A DNA stretch of 64,000 nucleotides from Ustilaginoidea virens (GCF_000687475.1 NC_057320.1:4560501-4624500), one strand, 5' to 3'. Shown: positions 34,958 through 47,807, counted from the stretch's first letter. Numbers and translations: made by a program. The notes: generated by a model from the sequence alone, not told the origin.

Positions 34958-37718
34958 ATGGGTGCAAGCGATTCCAAGATTGTCTTTAAACAGGGCATTT
35001 TCAAGCTTTCAGAAGAACGACACATTCCCGCGGACGATCCTTATTGGACTTCGGTTAGCAAATTGCCCAGCCACGTGCAACGTAGGAGAGAATCGTTCCT
35101 GACTCTGTAAATTTGTCTAGTTTTGGGAGCTGCCTGATTCATCCGAAGACATTTTCAGCCTCTTCTCGCCGACTGATATTCGTAGGACAAGGGACAAAGC
35201 TTTGGAGAACATTGAAACGTTGATACTAGCGTTGACATCTCGGCTCTTCATTCTTCGACACCACCCATCCTTCCCCGACCCGGAGCTCGCTCCCGAGAAG
35301 GACGCCTTGAATTGCATCCGCGTGCTGACCCGAATTCTACCATATCTATACGAGAAGGACAGCCTCGCAACCTGGGAACAGCGGTTTTTTTGGGGCACCC
35401 GTCGGAAGAGGACCCGCCATGCCGTCATTGCCAACGAGGTACTTTTCGATGAGGCGGACGACGACAAGCCGGAGCCGAAGCAAAACGTCGATGAATATGA
35501 GGACGCCAAGCCACTGGCCGAGGAGATTATAGATACATTAATCGACCTGCTGTTCTTCTCCGACCTGACTATCGCTAGGCAACCACACGGCCATGACAAG
35601 GTAACGTATGCTATATGGCAAAGCGGAGTAGGTTGTAATACCGCAGTCGCCACGACAAAGGAGTTTGAAAGCAATCGGGCCGAGGTACTACGATTGTTGC
35701 TAGCCATGGCCGGTCAAAGTATGTACATGACACCTGGTGTGCTGACGCAAACCGGCGTGCGGACCTTGACATATATGTGTACAAGCCAGGACAAGCAAAT
35801 TGTCCTATCTGTCCTATGCTCTCTTTTAAACACGGTATGTATGATGCGCAACATTTTCACGTGGACGCATCGAACTGAATTCACCGCCTAGACATTGAAA
35901 TACAACCCGGCGAGCTGGCGGGTGCCATATAACAACCTGGTATTCCGCGACTCCAAACAGAGCCTGGTAACCTACTCTCTACAATTCCTGCTCGCGTTGA
36001 TCGTGTATCCAATACCAGAGCACGCGTCACAATCGGCGCCACCGTTGAAGAACTACTACCGCCACTTCCTGGGTCGCCTACATAGACCTCAGGATTTCCA
36101 GTTCATTGTCGATGGAATGTCCAGAATACTTAGCCAACCGCTAACCGAAAAGAGCTCGTATTTGCCAGGGAGCCAGGCTTCCAGCAGCTTTGCGCCCGAA
36201 ATCTTGATGCTTTTCTGGGAGACGACGCAGTCCAACAAGAGATTTCGTTCCTTCATAATTGACACTGATCGAGTGTATGATTTCGTGGTCTTGACCATGT
36301 TTTACGCCGTCGAATACAAAAACGACGCCGCAAAGCAAGGAGTGGTTCGCATGTGTGCTTTTCTGCTACAGACCCTAAGCGTGGATTCCAACTTTGGGCC
36401 TTGCTTGAACAGGAAGTTTGAGGGTCAAGATAGCCTTCCTGCGGGCATACGCATCAACGGGTTCAGAGGCACGTACTGTGATTTCCTGATCCACTCCATC
36501 TACAACCTCATTACTTCGAGTCAAGGGAGCTTTGCAGCCATTTATCCGGCTCTCTTGGCCGTCATCAACAATATCGCGCCACATATCGAAGGCCTCGGTG
36601 CCTCGGGCAGCTCGCAGCTCATGCACATGTTTTCCTCCATGTCATCGCCTTCTTTCCTCCTCGCCAACGAAACCAACCACCAGCTGCTGCACTCGCTCAT
36701 GGAATCCATCAGCGCCGTTATCGACAACAACTACCGCAAGAATCCCGAGTTACTGGTCGCCATTGTCAACAACAGAAAGCGAGTCGAGGCCTTGCGCTCA
36801 TTTACGCTCGAGAGCGGCCAGGAAGAAATAGAGCGCCGAACCCGGATGAGGAAGGACCGAGGCGACTCCCTCGATTCCGGGTCGTTGAGAAACTCTGTGG
36901 ATAGCTCGAGGAGCTCATCTGTCGTGCTCGCCAAATCACCGTCGTCGTCGGATGAAGTCCCCGAGGACGGAACGTTTGCTATAGGAGGCTCGGATGAAGA
37001 AAGTGATGACGATCCGCAGCCCACTCCCGCCCAGTCGACGGCAAGCGAGAACCAGTCACAATCGTCTTCCGTTTTCAACGTGGACGACGCAGTTCCGGTC
37101 CAACTGCGCGGCATGTCCGAGAAGGCCCGTGGTAAAATGCCCGCAGGGGCAGGGTCCTTCTCGAGACAGAACAGCACCACCAGTCTTGGCACCCAGTCTT
37201 GTTCGTCCAGGGCCCGGAATGGCTCTTTCGAACCAACGTCGCAGTGGATCGATGGCTGGCTGCCGGAACTTCCGCTGCACAGCATCCTGACGGTGATCCA
37301 ACAGGTGTCAAGCGTCCTGCCTCGTCAAGCTGGCCGAGAGGCTTTAACCACCGAGGTTACCCGCCGCATCAAGGGCATCGAGCTGGTGGGCATAGAGCCC
37401 TCGCCGGCGCGCGTGCATTCCTTTGAATGGTCCCCTCTTGCCCTGGGGTGGTACGAGTCGCTGCTGTGGGGAGTCATCTTTTCCAGCGAGGTGCAGATGG
37501 CAAAAGGCACGATGGGCATCTGGAACGGGACAGCCATCAAGTTGTTTCGAGTGCAAGAAACGGCTCCGACAGGACCTAGCTTGACCTCGCCTAGAGGGGC
37601 GGTAGACGCCGTCGGCAGCAACATTGTGTCACGCATCGGACAGATTAATCTACGAGGCGGCGGATCATCGTCAGCCAAAAACCTGACGAGCGGCCACAGT
37701 CCGCCGCCAGGCCCATAA
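34958..37718 (+). CDS. HID1: HID1-family trafficking protein (Hid1/Ftp105), 3 exons
   Basis: Exons 34958-35053, 35121-35834 and 35892-37718 (96, 714 and 1827 nt) give 878 residues. Every junction is in phase 0. The start MGASDSKIVFKQGIF carries an N-myristoylation signal (Gly2, Ser6) and is the conserved HID1 start. Further hallmarks are DPYWTSFWELPDS-EDIFSLF at the first splice, WEQRFFWG, LLNTTLKYNPASWRVPYN and LLHSLMESISAVIDNNY. HID1 proteins are peripheral Golgi/TGN membrane proteins involved in dense-core vesicle or TGN cargo sorting; the fission-yeast homologue Ftp105 recruits the deubiquitinase Ubp5 to the Golgi. The C-terminal third (about residues 620-790) has an inserted Ser/Asp-rich disordered region. 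The first intron donor, GTTAGC, is non-consensus at position 3. Confidence 0.92.
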
Positions 37719-39224
37719 AGAGGGCGAAATGTGTTTTCTGTGCCAATAGTCTTCCAAGTTGCATCAATTAGCGTTATCACATGACCTTTTCTTTACTAGA
37801 CCGTAATGGCGGGCTTCCACCTGGCCAACCGTTTTGCGCTTGACGGCTTTGCTTGCCGGCCGTGATGGCCAAGGTACTCACTCCGTACCCTAGGCACCTA
37901 CCAGGCAGGTACTGCCAACTATCAACCTGACTTTGCATCGCTATCCCAGGCCTTGCTTCTGCAAAATAGCGCTGGGAGAGCTGAGCCACCGCAGAGCCTC
38001 CGCTGTGAAAAGGGAGGGCTGCACCAGACGTCTGGTGTGCACTTGAACCGGACTGGATAGGTCTGCTGGTGTCACTGGCGGCTTGCCCGCCATGCAAATT
38101 GACTGCTTGAGTCGAGGATGTCAACTGCTATGACGCGGTGTAGGCAAGGTCGACGGTAGATAATGCGAGATGGCCCACTGTACTTGTCCTGTATTTGCAC
38201 TTGACGGACTCGGTGCTGCGTACGGCGCAGCCAAGACCGCCTTTGATGCAAATTCCTTGATTCAAGATGGCAAAAGTGCTGGCTATCCCCTAGAACAGGC
38301 TAGCCCCCTTCCCCCCCCCCCGGCCTTGGTGCATGCCAAAGCACATGCAAAACAAGTCTTTGCTTTTTACATGCGGAGTATTTTGCGTATGCCTCCAAGC
38401 GCATCTCTGTTCGGAACATTGAAGCTGTTGGAAGTGCCTAAATATGTACTCCGTACTCTATTGGCGGGCGTCTACGTACTTCCACGCCGCAGGTTATCGA
38501 CATGGGGCCTAAACCAACCACCACAACTGCTACGGAATGAATAGCTTACATACATAGCGAGAGAAGCGTGATCCGCCCAACCCCAAATGCGCAAAGAAAG
38601 GCTGCCGGCTAACTTGCGTGGGGGGCACAGGGGGCTACGGCCACTATGATGCTGATGTTTTTGGATTCATCTGCTGTGAGGAACTTGGCTACGCCGTACT
38701 CCGGACTTGGGTAGAGGCACCTGGTGGCGATTGCAGACAGCGTTGGCCGAGGTCGCTGTGAAGCCCTCGCTGGTCTCGCATCCCTGTACGGAGGAGTACC
38801 AGCGCTAAATTAGCAAGCAGGTAGACAGGTACAAGAGGATACCTCCTCACTGGCATGGTCTTAGGTAAAGAGCCACGTACGGAGTACTCGGGCAGAACTC
38901 ACCAGCAAATCGATCTCCCGTTCTGCCGCTAGTAAACGGAAAACAAGAATTAGCGGCCGATGCGGTGGGGGGGAAGGGGGCGGGCACCAGCCACACAGCG
39001 TATCGTGGCACGAGCTCGAGCCAGCTCGTCGCGCCAAACAACCCGTCCTTGGCAGGAGGAGAAATGCTGGCCGAGAGGAAGCCGCTTGTGACTTGTGACT
39101 TGGAACCAGGGATCTTGGTGCAAAGGCCATGTGGTTGTTCCTTTGTTTGGCTTTGCGCGTTTGCCATTGCCGGGTCGAAAGCAAGCGGCAAGCGGTAAGC
39201 GGTAAGCAAGCGAGCGAGCGAGCG

Positions 39225-39275
<51 letters not shown>

Positions 39276-39661
39276 CACGAGTACAAGTGGCTGGATCTTG
39301 AAAACAACGACATGACATGGTCGAGCCGCGCCGCTCATGTTTCGACCAGACGGACGGGACGCGGTGTACCAGGTACTTGTGTATGCAAGAGCCCTTTATG
39401 GGCTGCTGAGCGCCCAGTGACCTGCTTGCAGATTGCAGTTTGCTCTTTGCATTTTGCATTTTGCGGGCTTGTCTTCCCTTTGTCGTCTTGTCACATCAGA
39501 ATCCTCTTCTGCTCCCGTCCCCCGGACCCCGACATCTCGAGAATGCCAATCTAGACTTTCCCATTATTTTCTATCCCGCTCTCGATCGAGGCAACCGTTG
39601 CCTTTGTTACCGCATTTACTCCCGTAGATTTGGACGACTCGGAGAAACTCCCACTATTGCC
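37719..39661. other. 1.9 kb intergenic, no gene seen
   Basis: Contains TACTCCGTA at 38447, TACGGAGTA at 38878 and imperfect relatives near 37871, 38699 and 38787. CCTAGGCACCTACC-type motifs lie near 37890 and an (AAGC)n array at 39205-39276. The last 150 bp is the CT-rich leader of the epoxide-hydrolase-like gene. Confidence 0.6.
39205..39276 (+). repeat. (AAGC)n/(GAGC)n microsatellite
   Basis: About 17 tetranucleotide units, GAGC then AAGC. Confidence 0.88.
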
Positions 39662-41513
39662 ATGGCCGGCCCCGGCCCAGCGTTGTCCCCGACGCCCGAG
39701 GAGGAGGTCAAGCTCTACACGATTCATGTGAGTCCCGTTATAGGTTGTCGAAGCCATTGCTTCTGTAGGAACAGGTCGCTCATGGTAGTCGTGCCAGATT
39801 TCCAGCAAGTATCTCAATCTAACCAGGCAAAAACTCGAGCTCACGCGCCTTCCGCATGACGTGCCTCAGCCCGACAAGACTTCGTGGTGGGAACCCAAAT
39901 CAACCATTGAGCCTTTGGTCGACTACTGGTGCGTTTCAAAACCCCCCTTGATTTCGTTCCCTTCCGTCTTGTGTGCTCTGGCGAGTAAAGACGAACCGAC
40001 GCGTTGGGCTGATGTGGCTCGCGCTTGCCAACTCAGGTTGGAACAATATTCATGGCGCGATCAAGAAGCCCAATTGAACGCCAGTGTTCCTCAGTTCCGC
40101 ACAGCCATTCGAACGGATGGCGCCGAAGCTCCGGTGCGAGTACACTTCATCCATTCGCGATCGACACAAGCCGATGCTGTACCGTTGCTCTTGATACCCC
40201 CGTTCCCGTTTACAAACCTTTCCATGACGCACCTAATCCGCCCTTTCACGGCGCCGGATGACGCAGCCAATGGTACTTCTTTCCACCTAGTCATCCCGTC
40301 CTTGCCCGGGTTGGGATTCAGCGACGCCATCAGCAGCAATCAGCGCATGGTTCCGCTCATCTGCGAAATGTTGGATGCCTTGATGAAGCGACTGGGCTAC
40401 CGAATCTACCTGGCCACCAACACGATTTCCTCTCCCAATTCTGTCGCGGACATTGATTTCAGAATCATCAACCACATTGCTTATGCGTATCCCGACTCGT
40501 GCGTTGGTGCTCATCTGCTATCACCGCCGTGTCAGGCGCCAACTTGGCAAGCAGCCCCGCTGGAATGGGTCAAGTGGAAAATGATGACGAGCCTGCGGAC
40601 GCCGGGCTTGGGATACACGCGAGACGACATTGCCGCTCTTCGAAAGCACAGGCCGCCCAGACAAGGCAAGCAAAGGGGGCTCTCTCTCGTCCCGGGCCTG
40701 GATAGCAAGGCATTCGAATCGAATATGCTTGCCTATGCACTGTGTGACTCGCCGACAGGCCTGCTGCTGTTCGTCATCATGGTTTTGCGGCTGTTGGGGC
40801 CGAAGCACGACTTCTCCAGCGGAGACATCATCCAGCTTGCCGAACTTACGTGGCTTCCAGGGCCGGAAGGGACCATGAGACTATGGGCGCATTGCTCGTC
40901 GGAACGGGACGAGCTGCCGCGCCCATCGCGGAAGCCCAAGGTCGGCATCACTGCGTTTTCGGGATCCACGGATGGTGAGACGGGTACGCAGCAGCAGACA
41001 TGTTCAGCTGCGTCCAGTCCAGACGTGCACACGTGCTTGGCTTGGGCGAAGACGACATACAATGTCGTGTCGTGGCAAAAAGCGCCTGGTAGTTCTGGAT
41101 TACTAGCGTGGGAGAGACCGGAGGTCCTGGTCGCCGGCGTGAGAGCGTTGGCCAAAGTGGTTTTCCCCAAAGATGACAGCAGAAGACAGGCTGCCAAAGA
41201 GGCTGCCAAGAAGCCCCGCATAACTTCGTTGGAGAGAGTCGTCCTCGGGGAGAACGAATCAGCCCGAGCTGAAGGGTCGGGCACCACCATACGAGGCGAT
41301 GCACCGCCGACGCTCGCGTCAGACGACGATGTTGAGAGGGCGCAAACAAAGCAGGGTACATCAACGGACGCGAAGGGAGCGAAACGCCCACCAACGCCCT
41401 TGTTTCCCCTCGCTTGGGGCCAACGTAGCGAAGCGGTTCGGGAAAGCAGACATGCGAGCCGGAGTTCTAGTGGCGGGAGTCCGACGACGATGAAGCCGCT
41501 CACGAGTGGTTAA
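39662..41513 (+). CDS. Epoxide-hydrolase-like alpha/beta protein lacking recognisable catalytic motifs
   Basis: Exons 39662-39727, 39810-39928 and 40037-41513 give 553 residues. The N-terminal EHN domain is clear: YLNLTRQKLELTRLPHD, then TSWWEPKSTIEPLVDYWLEQ and YSWRDQEAQLN, as in microsomal-type epoxide hydrolases. The alpha/beta-hydrolase part follows with FHLVIPSLPGLGFSD. However, the oxyanion HGxP motif is replaced by IPPFPF at about 115-120. The nucleophile elbow (normally G-G-D-x-G) is LATNTISS at about 187-194, so the catalytic Asp is missing. A C-terminal extension of about 150 residues (from about 400) is polar and disordered. The second intron acceptor is CAAG, four bases after a CAG that would break the frame. 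It may be a pseudoenzyme or have another chemistry; function is unknown. Confidence 0.8.
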
Positions 41514-42022
41514 CAGGGCTGGGTCGGGTTTTCTGCAGTGCATGTTGTGGCTGTTGCCGTTATGGACAGTAATGTGCGCAATCGTCTTTCAACACCCATA
41601 AACATAGATAGCAAGCAGCATAATACCATGTGAAAGTAATGCCGCTTGTCAATTGATTGATGGCTTGAGCCTTGGAGCCAGCCAACCACCCACGAGGGCC
41701 GCAAACGGTCTCGAGACATGGTTACTCAGCAGGACCTGGCCCGTGCGCAGCAACGCCAACAAATCCATTGACACTTGCGCCGCCTGGGCGAATATGTGGC
41801 TTCCCTGGAAACCTCCACTACGCTTTGCGAGCGTTCGTCGGCCCAATTATCCAAACGCATAACCAACGGGTGCTCGCTGGAAGGGGAATTTCGCTTCACG
41901 GGGGCGGCATTTTCCATTCATTCGCGCCAGATGATGCCACGTTCGGCTCCGACATAACCGCCCACACACCCCCCCCCGGCCTCTTCTTCCCTCGACCCAA
42001 ACACCAGTTCCAGGAAATCCCC
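41514..42022. other. Intergenic, leader of SEC8
   Basis: The SEC8 frame is open back to 41672 with an in-frame ATG there, but the translated extension is not like Sec8. The segment is therefore treated as promoter and 5' UTR. Confidence 0.55.
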
Positions 42023-44657
42023 ATGTCTGCCCGCTATGGGGGCGGCGGCCCGATGCGCAAAGGCAACGATTTTGGACACTGGGGCTGGCCGGATGAGCGC
42101 GACGCTCACGGCGACGGCCGGCCAAGACATCGGGCTGAGCGATACGGCTCCCTTTCGCACTCACCGCGTGGCCCCCCCCCAGCCGCTCGAAACAACATGC
42201 CTTCCCGAGCTCGCGTCCACGACAGCAGCGCCGAGAGGCAAATCGCGTCGGTTCTGGAGAATATCCGGTCCGAGTGGCCCTCCATGTGCCAGAGCAACTC
42301 GGTACCGGTCCAGCTCGCGCTGCAGTTGTTGGACACGAGCTCGGTCGGCCGAGCCCACGAATATCGCAAGTTCCAGGATTCCCACAAGTATCTCCAGGAC
42401 TCGTTGAAGAACATTGTCCACGAGCACCACCAGGGCTTCAACAGCTCCATAGGCACCTTTCACAAGATCCAAGGCAGCATCCAGGCGTCGCAGAAGCGTG
42501 TCCGCGGCCTCAAAGAGTCGCTGGCGAGCGCCAAGGCGAGCCTGTGCTCCACCGATCCCGAGCTCCGCAAGCTCTCCCAAACCTCGCGGGAATACGACGA
42601 GCTGCTGCAGACGTTGAACGAGCTGGACGACTTGCGCGCCGTGCCTGATCAGCTGGAGGCCCGGATCTCGGAGAAGCGATTCCTGGCCGCCGTGGAGATG
42701 CTGCAAAACGCGCTGAGAAAGCTCAGACGCCCAGAGCTGGATGGCATCGGCGCCCTCAACGACCTACGGCTGTACCTGGTCAACCAGGAAACGGTGCTGA
42801 TGGACATTCTCGTCGAGGAGCTGCACGACCACCTGTACCTCAAGTCGCCGTACTGCCAGGAGAGGTGGCAAATCCTCGCCAAGACGCAAGGCGCCTCTGC
42901 TGACGGGTATGGGGACGCCAGCATCGTCTCGCCCTTTCACGCCGCGCTGGAAGCCATCGATCTGGAAAAGGCTGTGGCGGAGGACCCCATGAAGAATCCC
43001 GAAGCGGACACGTTCAACTACATCGGATTGCTCGTGGAAGCCTTGAACAAGCTGGGTCGTTTGCAGAACGCCGTGGAAACTCTCAAGCAGAGGATGCCGG
43101 TCGAGCTATTCGGCGTCGTCAACGAGACCATCAACGAGGTCGATCAGAGACACCCAAGCTCTCTTCGCGGGGCCCACGGCAAGTCGGACGGGATACTGGT
43201 CTACAACAATAGGGAGACGCAGATGCGGGCAGACGTCATTTACGACCTGCTGTGGACGCTGTACGCAAAGTTTGAGGCCATTGCCGAGGCGCAGCGCGTG
43301 TTTCACGAATTCATCAAGGCTCTGATCCGACGCGAAGGGGCGGGCAACAACGGCGCTCTGCTGGGAAGCTTCAAGGAGCTGTGGAATCTCTACCAGAATG
43401 AGATACGGTCGCTACTGCACAACTACGTCACCACGGACGCGGACGTCTACCAATCCGACTCTCCGGTCCCCGGAGCCCATTTCAACGGCAAGAAGGATGC
43501 CGCGCGGGAGCACCTGTTCAAGTTTTCCGAAACGGAAAACAAGGCGCTGGACCTGGCGACCGAGTTTGACGCCCTGGAAGTCATCATCCAGGCAACTGTC
43601 CCGGGCCTGACCAGCACCTCCCGCAAGACGGGGCCGGATTCCAAGAGGAACCGGGTCGCCTTGGACGGCGGCCTGGTCCGGCGAGACACGGACCAAGGGC
43701 TCGTGGGCTCCGGCAAACCTTGCGCCGGGTCCTACAAGTCTCTCGTCGAGCCCAGCGTGTTCAACATGAGCCTGCTGCTGCCACCCACTCTGACGTTTCT
43801 CCAACGGCTAAAGACGATTGTGCCTCCCGGGTCGGACCTGGCCACGAGCACGTTGACGACCTTTTTGGACAACTTCCTCGTCAACGTCTTCCAGCCCCAG
43901 CTGGACGAGACGCTGAGCAAGCTGGGCGACACGGTGTTCGGAGAAGCCAGCTCGTTCGTGCAGGACCAAGCCTGGAGCCAGGCGGCGCCGAGGCCGATAT
44001 TCAAAGGGACGACCCTCTTCTTCCAGGTCGTCACCGCGTTCTGCAAGATGCTGGGCACGATCCCGCCGGATCAGGCGCTGAGCTCGCTCATCCTGACGCA
44101 AATGCTGCGCTACTTTGATCGGTGCTTCCGCTGGTACGGGTCCCTGGTGACCAAGACGGGGGACGAAGGCGTCGAGGCCAAAAACTTGCGGGCGGCCGCG
44201 CGCCTGTCCATGAAGTCGGGCTCGTTGCAGGCCGCAACGAAGCAGCTGTGGAGCTCGCCGGATGCCCAGGCGGAGCTCATTGACCAGGAGATTGGCGAGT
44301 TGATTGAGCAGACAAACGAGTCGAAGCTGGACACGGGCGACATAATCCAGGACCGGGACACAGTCTCGTCGCTGTGCCTCTTGTACACGAGCATGAGGTG
44401 GCTTGCGGCCAAGATTTCGGGTTTGCGGCACATAACAGCGCACGAGACCGACTCTTCGATCCAAGCCCCTCGACAGGCGAACCGTCGATGGACTCTGACG
44501 GCCGACCACGACAAGGCGGCATATGACCAAGGACAGGTGCACCTGCCCCTGACGGAGGAATCAGCGCAGTGAGTGGTGTTTGCGTCTCTCCCCCTCCCCC
44601 CCCCCCCTTCACCGTTTCCCTTTTATCTTCCAACTGAGAGTGGCAACGAGGGCAAAC

Positions 44658-44692
<35 letters not shown>

Positions 44693-45417
44693 AAAGGCTT
44701 ACAGTAGTGGTTAGAAAGTTTGACAACATCGTTGCCTCGTATGAAGAGCTTGCCATGACGGCCCTTCTCACGCTTCACATGGAAGTGCGGTGCCGAATCG
44801 TCCACTCGTTGCAAAACGTCCTCTGTCCCGACCTTGCCCCGTATCTGCTGGACCAGGAGGTGCGCGAGCCGGACCCCCAGATCCTCGGGCTCAACCACGA
44901 GCTCGTCATCCTGGACGAGACGATTGTTCGCCACCTGCGCGACAAGGAGGTGTCGTTTGTGCGCAACGGGCTCGGCCGCCTCATCAACACGTACCTGGTG
45001 CGCAACGCCAGGCTGGCGTCGCCGATGAACGACAAGGGCTGCGGGCGGATGCAGCTCAACATACTGGTGCTCCAGCAGAACCTCAAGAACATAGAGCAGG
45101 GCGTCGACCTGGCCAGGTCGGCCAACTACTTTGCCCTGTTTGAGCAGGGGCCGGACGCTATCGTGGAGAAGGCGAGGCAGGCAAAGGACAAGGCGGCGGC
45201 GGCGGCGGACGGGGATGGGGATGGGGATGCTGATGCGGGTGCGGGTGCGGGTGCGGGTGCGGATGCGGATGCTTTTACGTACGAGGAGCTGGGGGCGCTG
45301 ATGGAGCTGTGCTTTAGCGAGCCGATGGCGGACAAGGAGAGGGGCATTGCGAGCGCTGCGCGCAGGAGGATGGACGAGAAGCTGCAGGAACTGAGGGAGC
45401 ATCTGGGGCAGTCATGA
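42023..45417 (+). CDS. SEC8: Exocyst complex subunit Sec8, 2 exons
   Basis: Exons 42023-44568 and 44715-45417 give 3249 nt, 1082 residues. The N-terminal Sec8 domain is recognised by RQIASVLENIRSEWP, then LLDTSSVGRAHEYRKF and FNSSIGTFHKIQGSIQASQ, with a coiled coil through about residue 220. Later blocks are LVNQETVLMDILVEELHDHL and SLLLPPTLTFLQRLK. The C-terminus after the intron (FDNIVASYEELAMTALL, LHMEVRCRIVHSLQ) is well conserved and confirms the GTGAGT donor and TTAG acceptor. Sec8 is a core exocyst subunit that tethers secretory vesicles at the growing hyphal tip. The start ATG 42023 precedes a Gly/Arg-rich disordered stretch; an upstream ATG at 41672 is in frame but not favoured. [12 protein letters not shown] low-complexity insert lies near 45205-45275. 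Confidence 0.93.
44657..44692 (+). repeat. (TA)n microsatellite inside the SEC8 intron
   Basis: About 18 TA units with one TG interruption, within the 146 bp intron 44569-44714. Confidence 0.85.
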
Positions 45418-46135
45418 CGGGGGGCGTGGACAATGGGACATGCGAAGCGGCGGGGAAGCTGGGCGCAAGGGGAAAACTGGGCGGTCAGTCGGACGCCGGC
45501 GTAGTTGTGTGCGGCAGCGGCAAAAGCTGGGTTTACTGGTGGTCCGGATGCAGGTTTTGAGGGCAATTGCGCAGGCTGTCCATGTGTGATGTGTGGTGTG
45601 AGGGGGGGGGGGTTGATGGGTGACGCGATGACTTGCGCAAGAGATGTTCCACAGACACGGCGGCAAATGACAATGTGCCAAAGCAACCAGTTCCCCCTGC
45701 GCGCCGCAAAGAGCACGCAACCGCAACCGCAACCGCAACCGCCCGTCCCTTGGCCGCGCTTGACCTCCGGCAAAACCCCCTTCCCACGGGGCGGTGACGC
45801 AAGGGGACGCTTTCGCGGCGACGCATTTTCCAAGGCTTGGCCGCTCGGGGCGCCAATGCAAACATGTCATTTCCGTCCGTCCCCCTCCAGCGGGGTGCAG
45901 ATGCAGGCGGGCAGCTAGGGGGGATGGATGGTTTCTCGCAACAAGGCTGCAGCAAGCGGCTCGGCGGACGTCTCGGACAACTGGCGGGCCGTCACGTCAT
46001 GTGCCGGCAGGCTGGGGAGACTGGTGGGAGCGAGAGCGAGAGCGTACGGGGGTTGAGGAGGCGTGGGGGCTTGGTGCTTTGGCATGAGCGAAGCATGACG
46101 GAGCGGTGATGGTTGGGCGGCTGTGGCTGATGGTG

Positions 46136-46385
46136 GTGGTGATGCTGATGCTGATGCTGGTCGTGATGGTGATGGTGATGGTGATGGTGATGGTGATGGT
46201 GATGGTGATGGTGATGGTGATGCCGATGCTGATGGTGATGCCGATGCCGATGCTGATGCTGATGCCGATGCTGATGCTGATGCCGATGCTGATGCTGATG
46301 CTGATGCTGATGCTGATGCTGATGCTGATGCTGATGCTGATGCTGATGCCGATGCTGATGCTGATGCCGATGCTGATGCTGATGC
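46136..46385 (+). repeat. (GATGGT)n(GATGCT)n minisatellite, about 250 bp
   Basis: About 40 copies of a hexamer GATGNT: first GATGGT, then GATGCT with GATGCC variants. It is open in several frames (Asp-Ala/Asp-Gly, Met-Leu/Met-Val; Ser-Ala or Ser-Ile on the reverse), so long artificial open frames arise on both strands. It is not considered coding. Confidence 0.9.
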
Positions 46386-46836
46386 AGTCGTCCGGCGGGT
46401 GAGCGAGTCTGGCGGGGGCACGAGGCGCTGTTTTGCCCGGGCCATGGGCGTGAGATGCACAGAGTCGTCTGATGACGGGGGTGTTCGGGGCTGCTGCGGA
46501 ATGTGACTGGAGCAGGCCTGCAGCGCGTCGTCGCGTGCGCGTCACGCTGGAGAGTGTGCCGGCCGTTTTAGCGCCGTGGATAGTCCGTACATCAACCAGC
46601 CTTGCACCCAGACTTGACGCACGCCTCGGCTGCTGATTCCAGTCCCTTTTGACGCTGCTGTTGCCTGGCCTCTCGCAGCGAAAAAAAGGATTTGTGCCTG
46701 TGTCTGTCTGGTGGAGTCCGTCTGGCGAGTCCGTCTGGCTGCCCTGCCCTGCCCCGCCCCGCCCCGCCCGCTTGTACGGAGTATGGACGATGAATGATGA
46801 AGCTGGCACCTTCCTGCAATTCGGCAGCCCGTCGCT

Positions 46837-46906
46837 GATTGGCCTGATTGGCCTGATTGGCCTGATTGGCCTGGTTGGCCTGGTTGGCCTGGTTGGCCTG
46901 ATTGGC
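46837..46906 (+). repeat. GGCCTGATT/GGCCTGGTT 9-bp tandem repeat
   Basis: Eight copies of a nine-base unit that differ only at one A/G position. Confidence 0.88.
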
Positions 46907-47218
46907 CCCTCCCGGCTCAGGATTCGGGCCCTTCCTTGCCCCGTGCCCATCTCGCGCCCACGCACCGCACGCATCTTGCGTCCCCATGCACCTGGCTGCC
47001 CGGCTGCCCGGCCGCCCAACCAACCAGGCTCCCAGACCCACCATCATCTCGTCTGGCCGGGCCACCCCCCTGCAGAGCCTCCCTTGCTCACCGCCACCCC
47101 CCTCCCCCCAACCACTCCCCCCTTTCGCCAGCAGGGCAGCCGCCTTCCTTTTCCTCTCGCTCAAGTCGGGAGTCAGTCCTTGCCGCGCATTGATCCGTTG
47201 TTCCTGGTCGCCTCGTTT

Positions 47219-47480
47219 CATTCTGGAATCCGACCTTTTTTTTTTCTTTTCTTTTCTTTTTTTTCTTTCTCTTTTTTCCCTTTTTTTTTTGGCCCAATTT
47301 CGCCTTTCTCACCCCCCTCCTTCATCCGACCCGGCCTGTCCCCCTCTTGCTTTCTTTGTTGCTGCTGCTGCTGCTGTCGCTGCTGTTGATGCTTCTCTCC
47401 CTCTCTTTTTCTTCGTCGTTTCCCTCCCCCCCCTCTCTCTTTCAGGCTTTTACGTGCCGTTTTTTTTTTTTTTCTCTTTG
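47219..47480 (+). promoter_or_regulatory. Pyrimidine-rich tract upstream of GS-1
   Basis: About 260 bp of nearly uninterrupted C/T on the plus strand, with CTG repeats at about 47361-47390. Typical of strong constitutive promoters in filamentous fungi; no factor assigned. Confidence 0.4.
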
Positions 47481-47803
47481 CAACGCCACGCAACGCAACG
47501 CAACGCAACGCCACGCCACGCCACGCCCTGGCCAAGCAGGGCGACGACGGGCAAAAGGCGCCACCTCCTCCTCCCAGCCACTTCCCTCCTCCAGCCAGAC
47601 GTCTGGTCGCTGTCTGTCCGCGCGCGCTGCTGACCGACCCCCTGAGCGAACTCGAATTCGTTGTTTGGCAACCGCTACAAGCAGACCGTCCGCCGCAACC
47701 TGCTGTGAGAGAACCAACTGGCCATTGAGCAACGGCACAAGTCGAGTTGCAATCGACGCTTCTGCATCTGGCCGGCTCCGGCTTCCACTGCCTTTGCCCT
47801 TGC

Positions 47804-47807
<4 letters not shown>

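Noticed and set aside
45915..47019. Reading frames giving Ser-Ala, Ser-Ile or Asp-Ala repeats
   Set aside because: Produced entirely by the GATGST minisatellite; no flanking coding signal.
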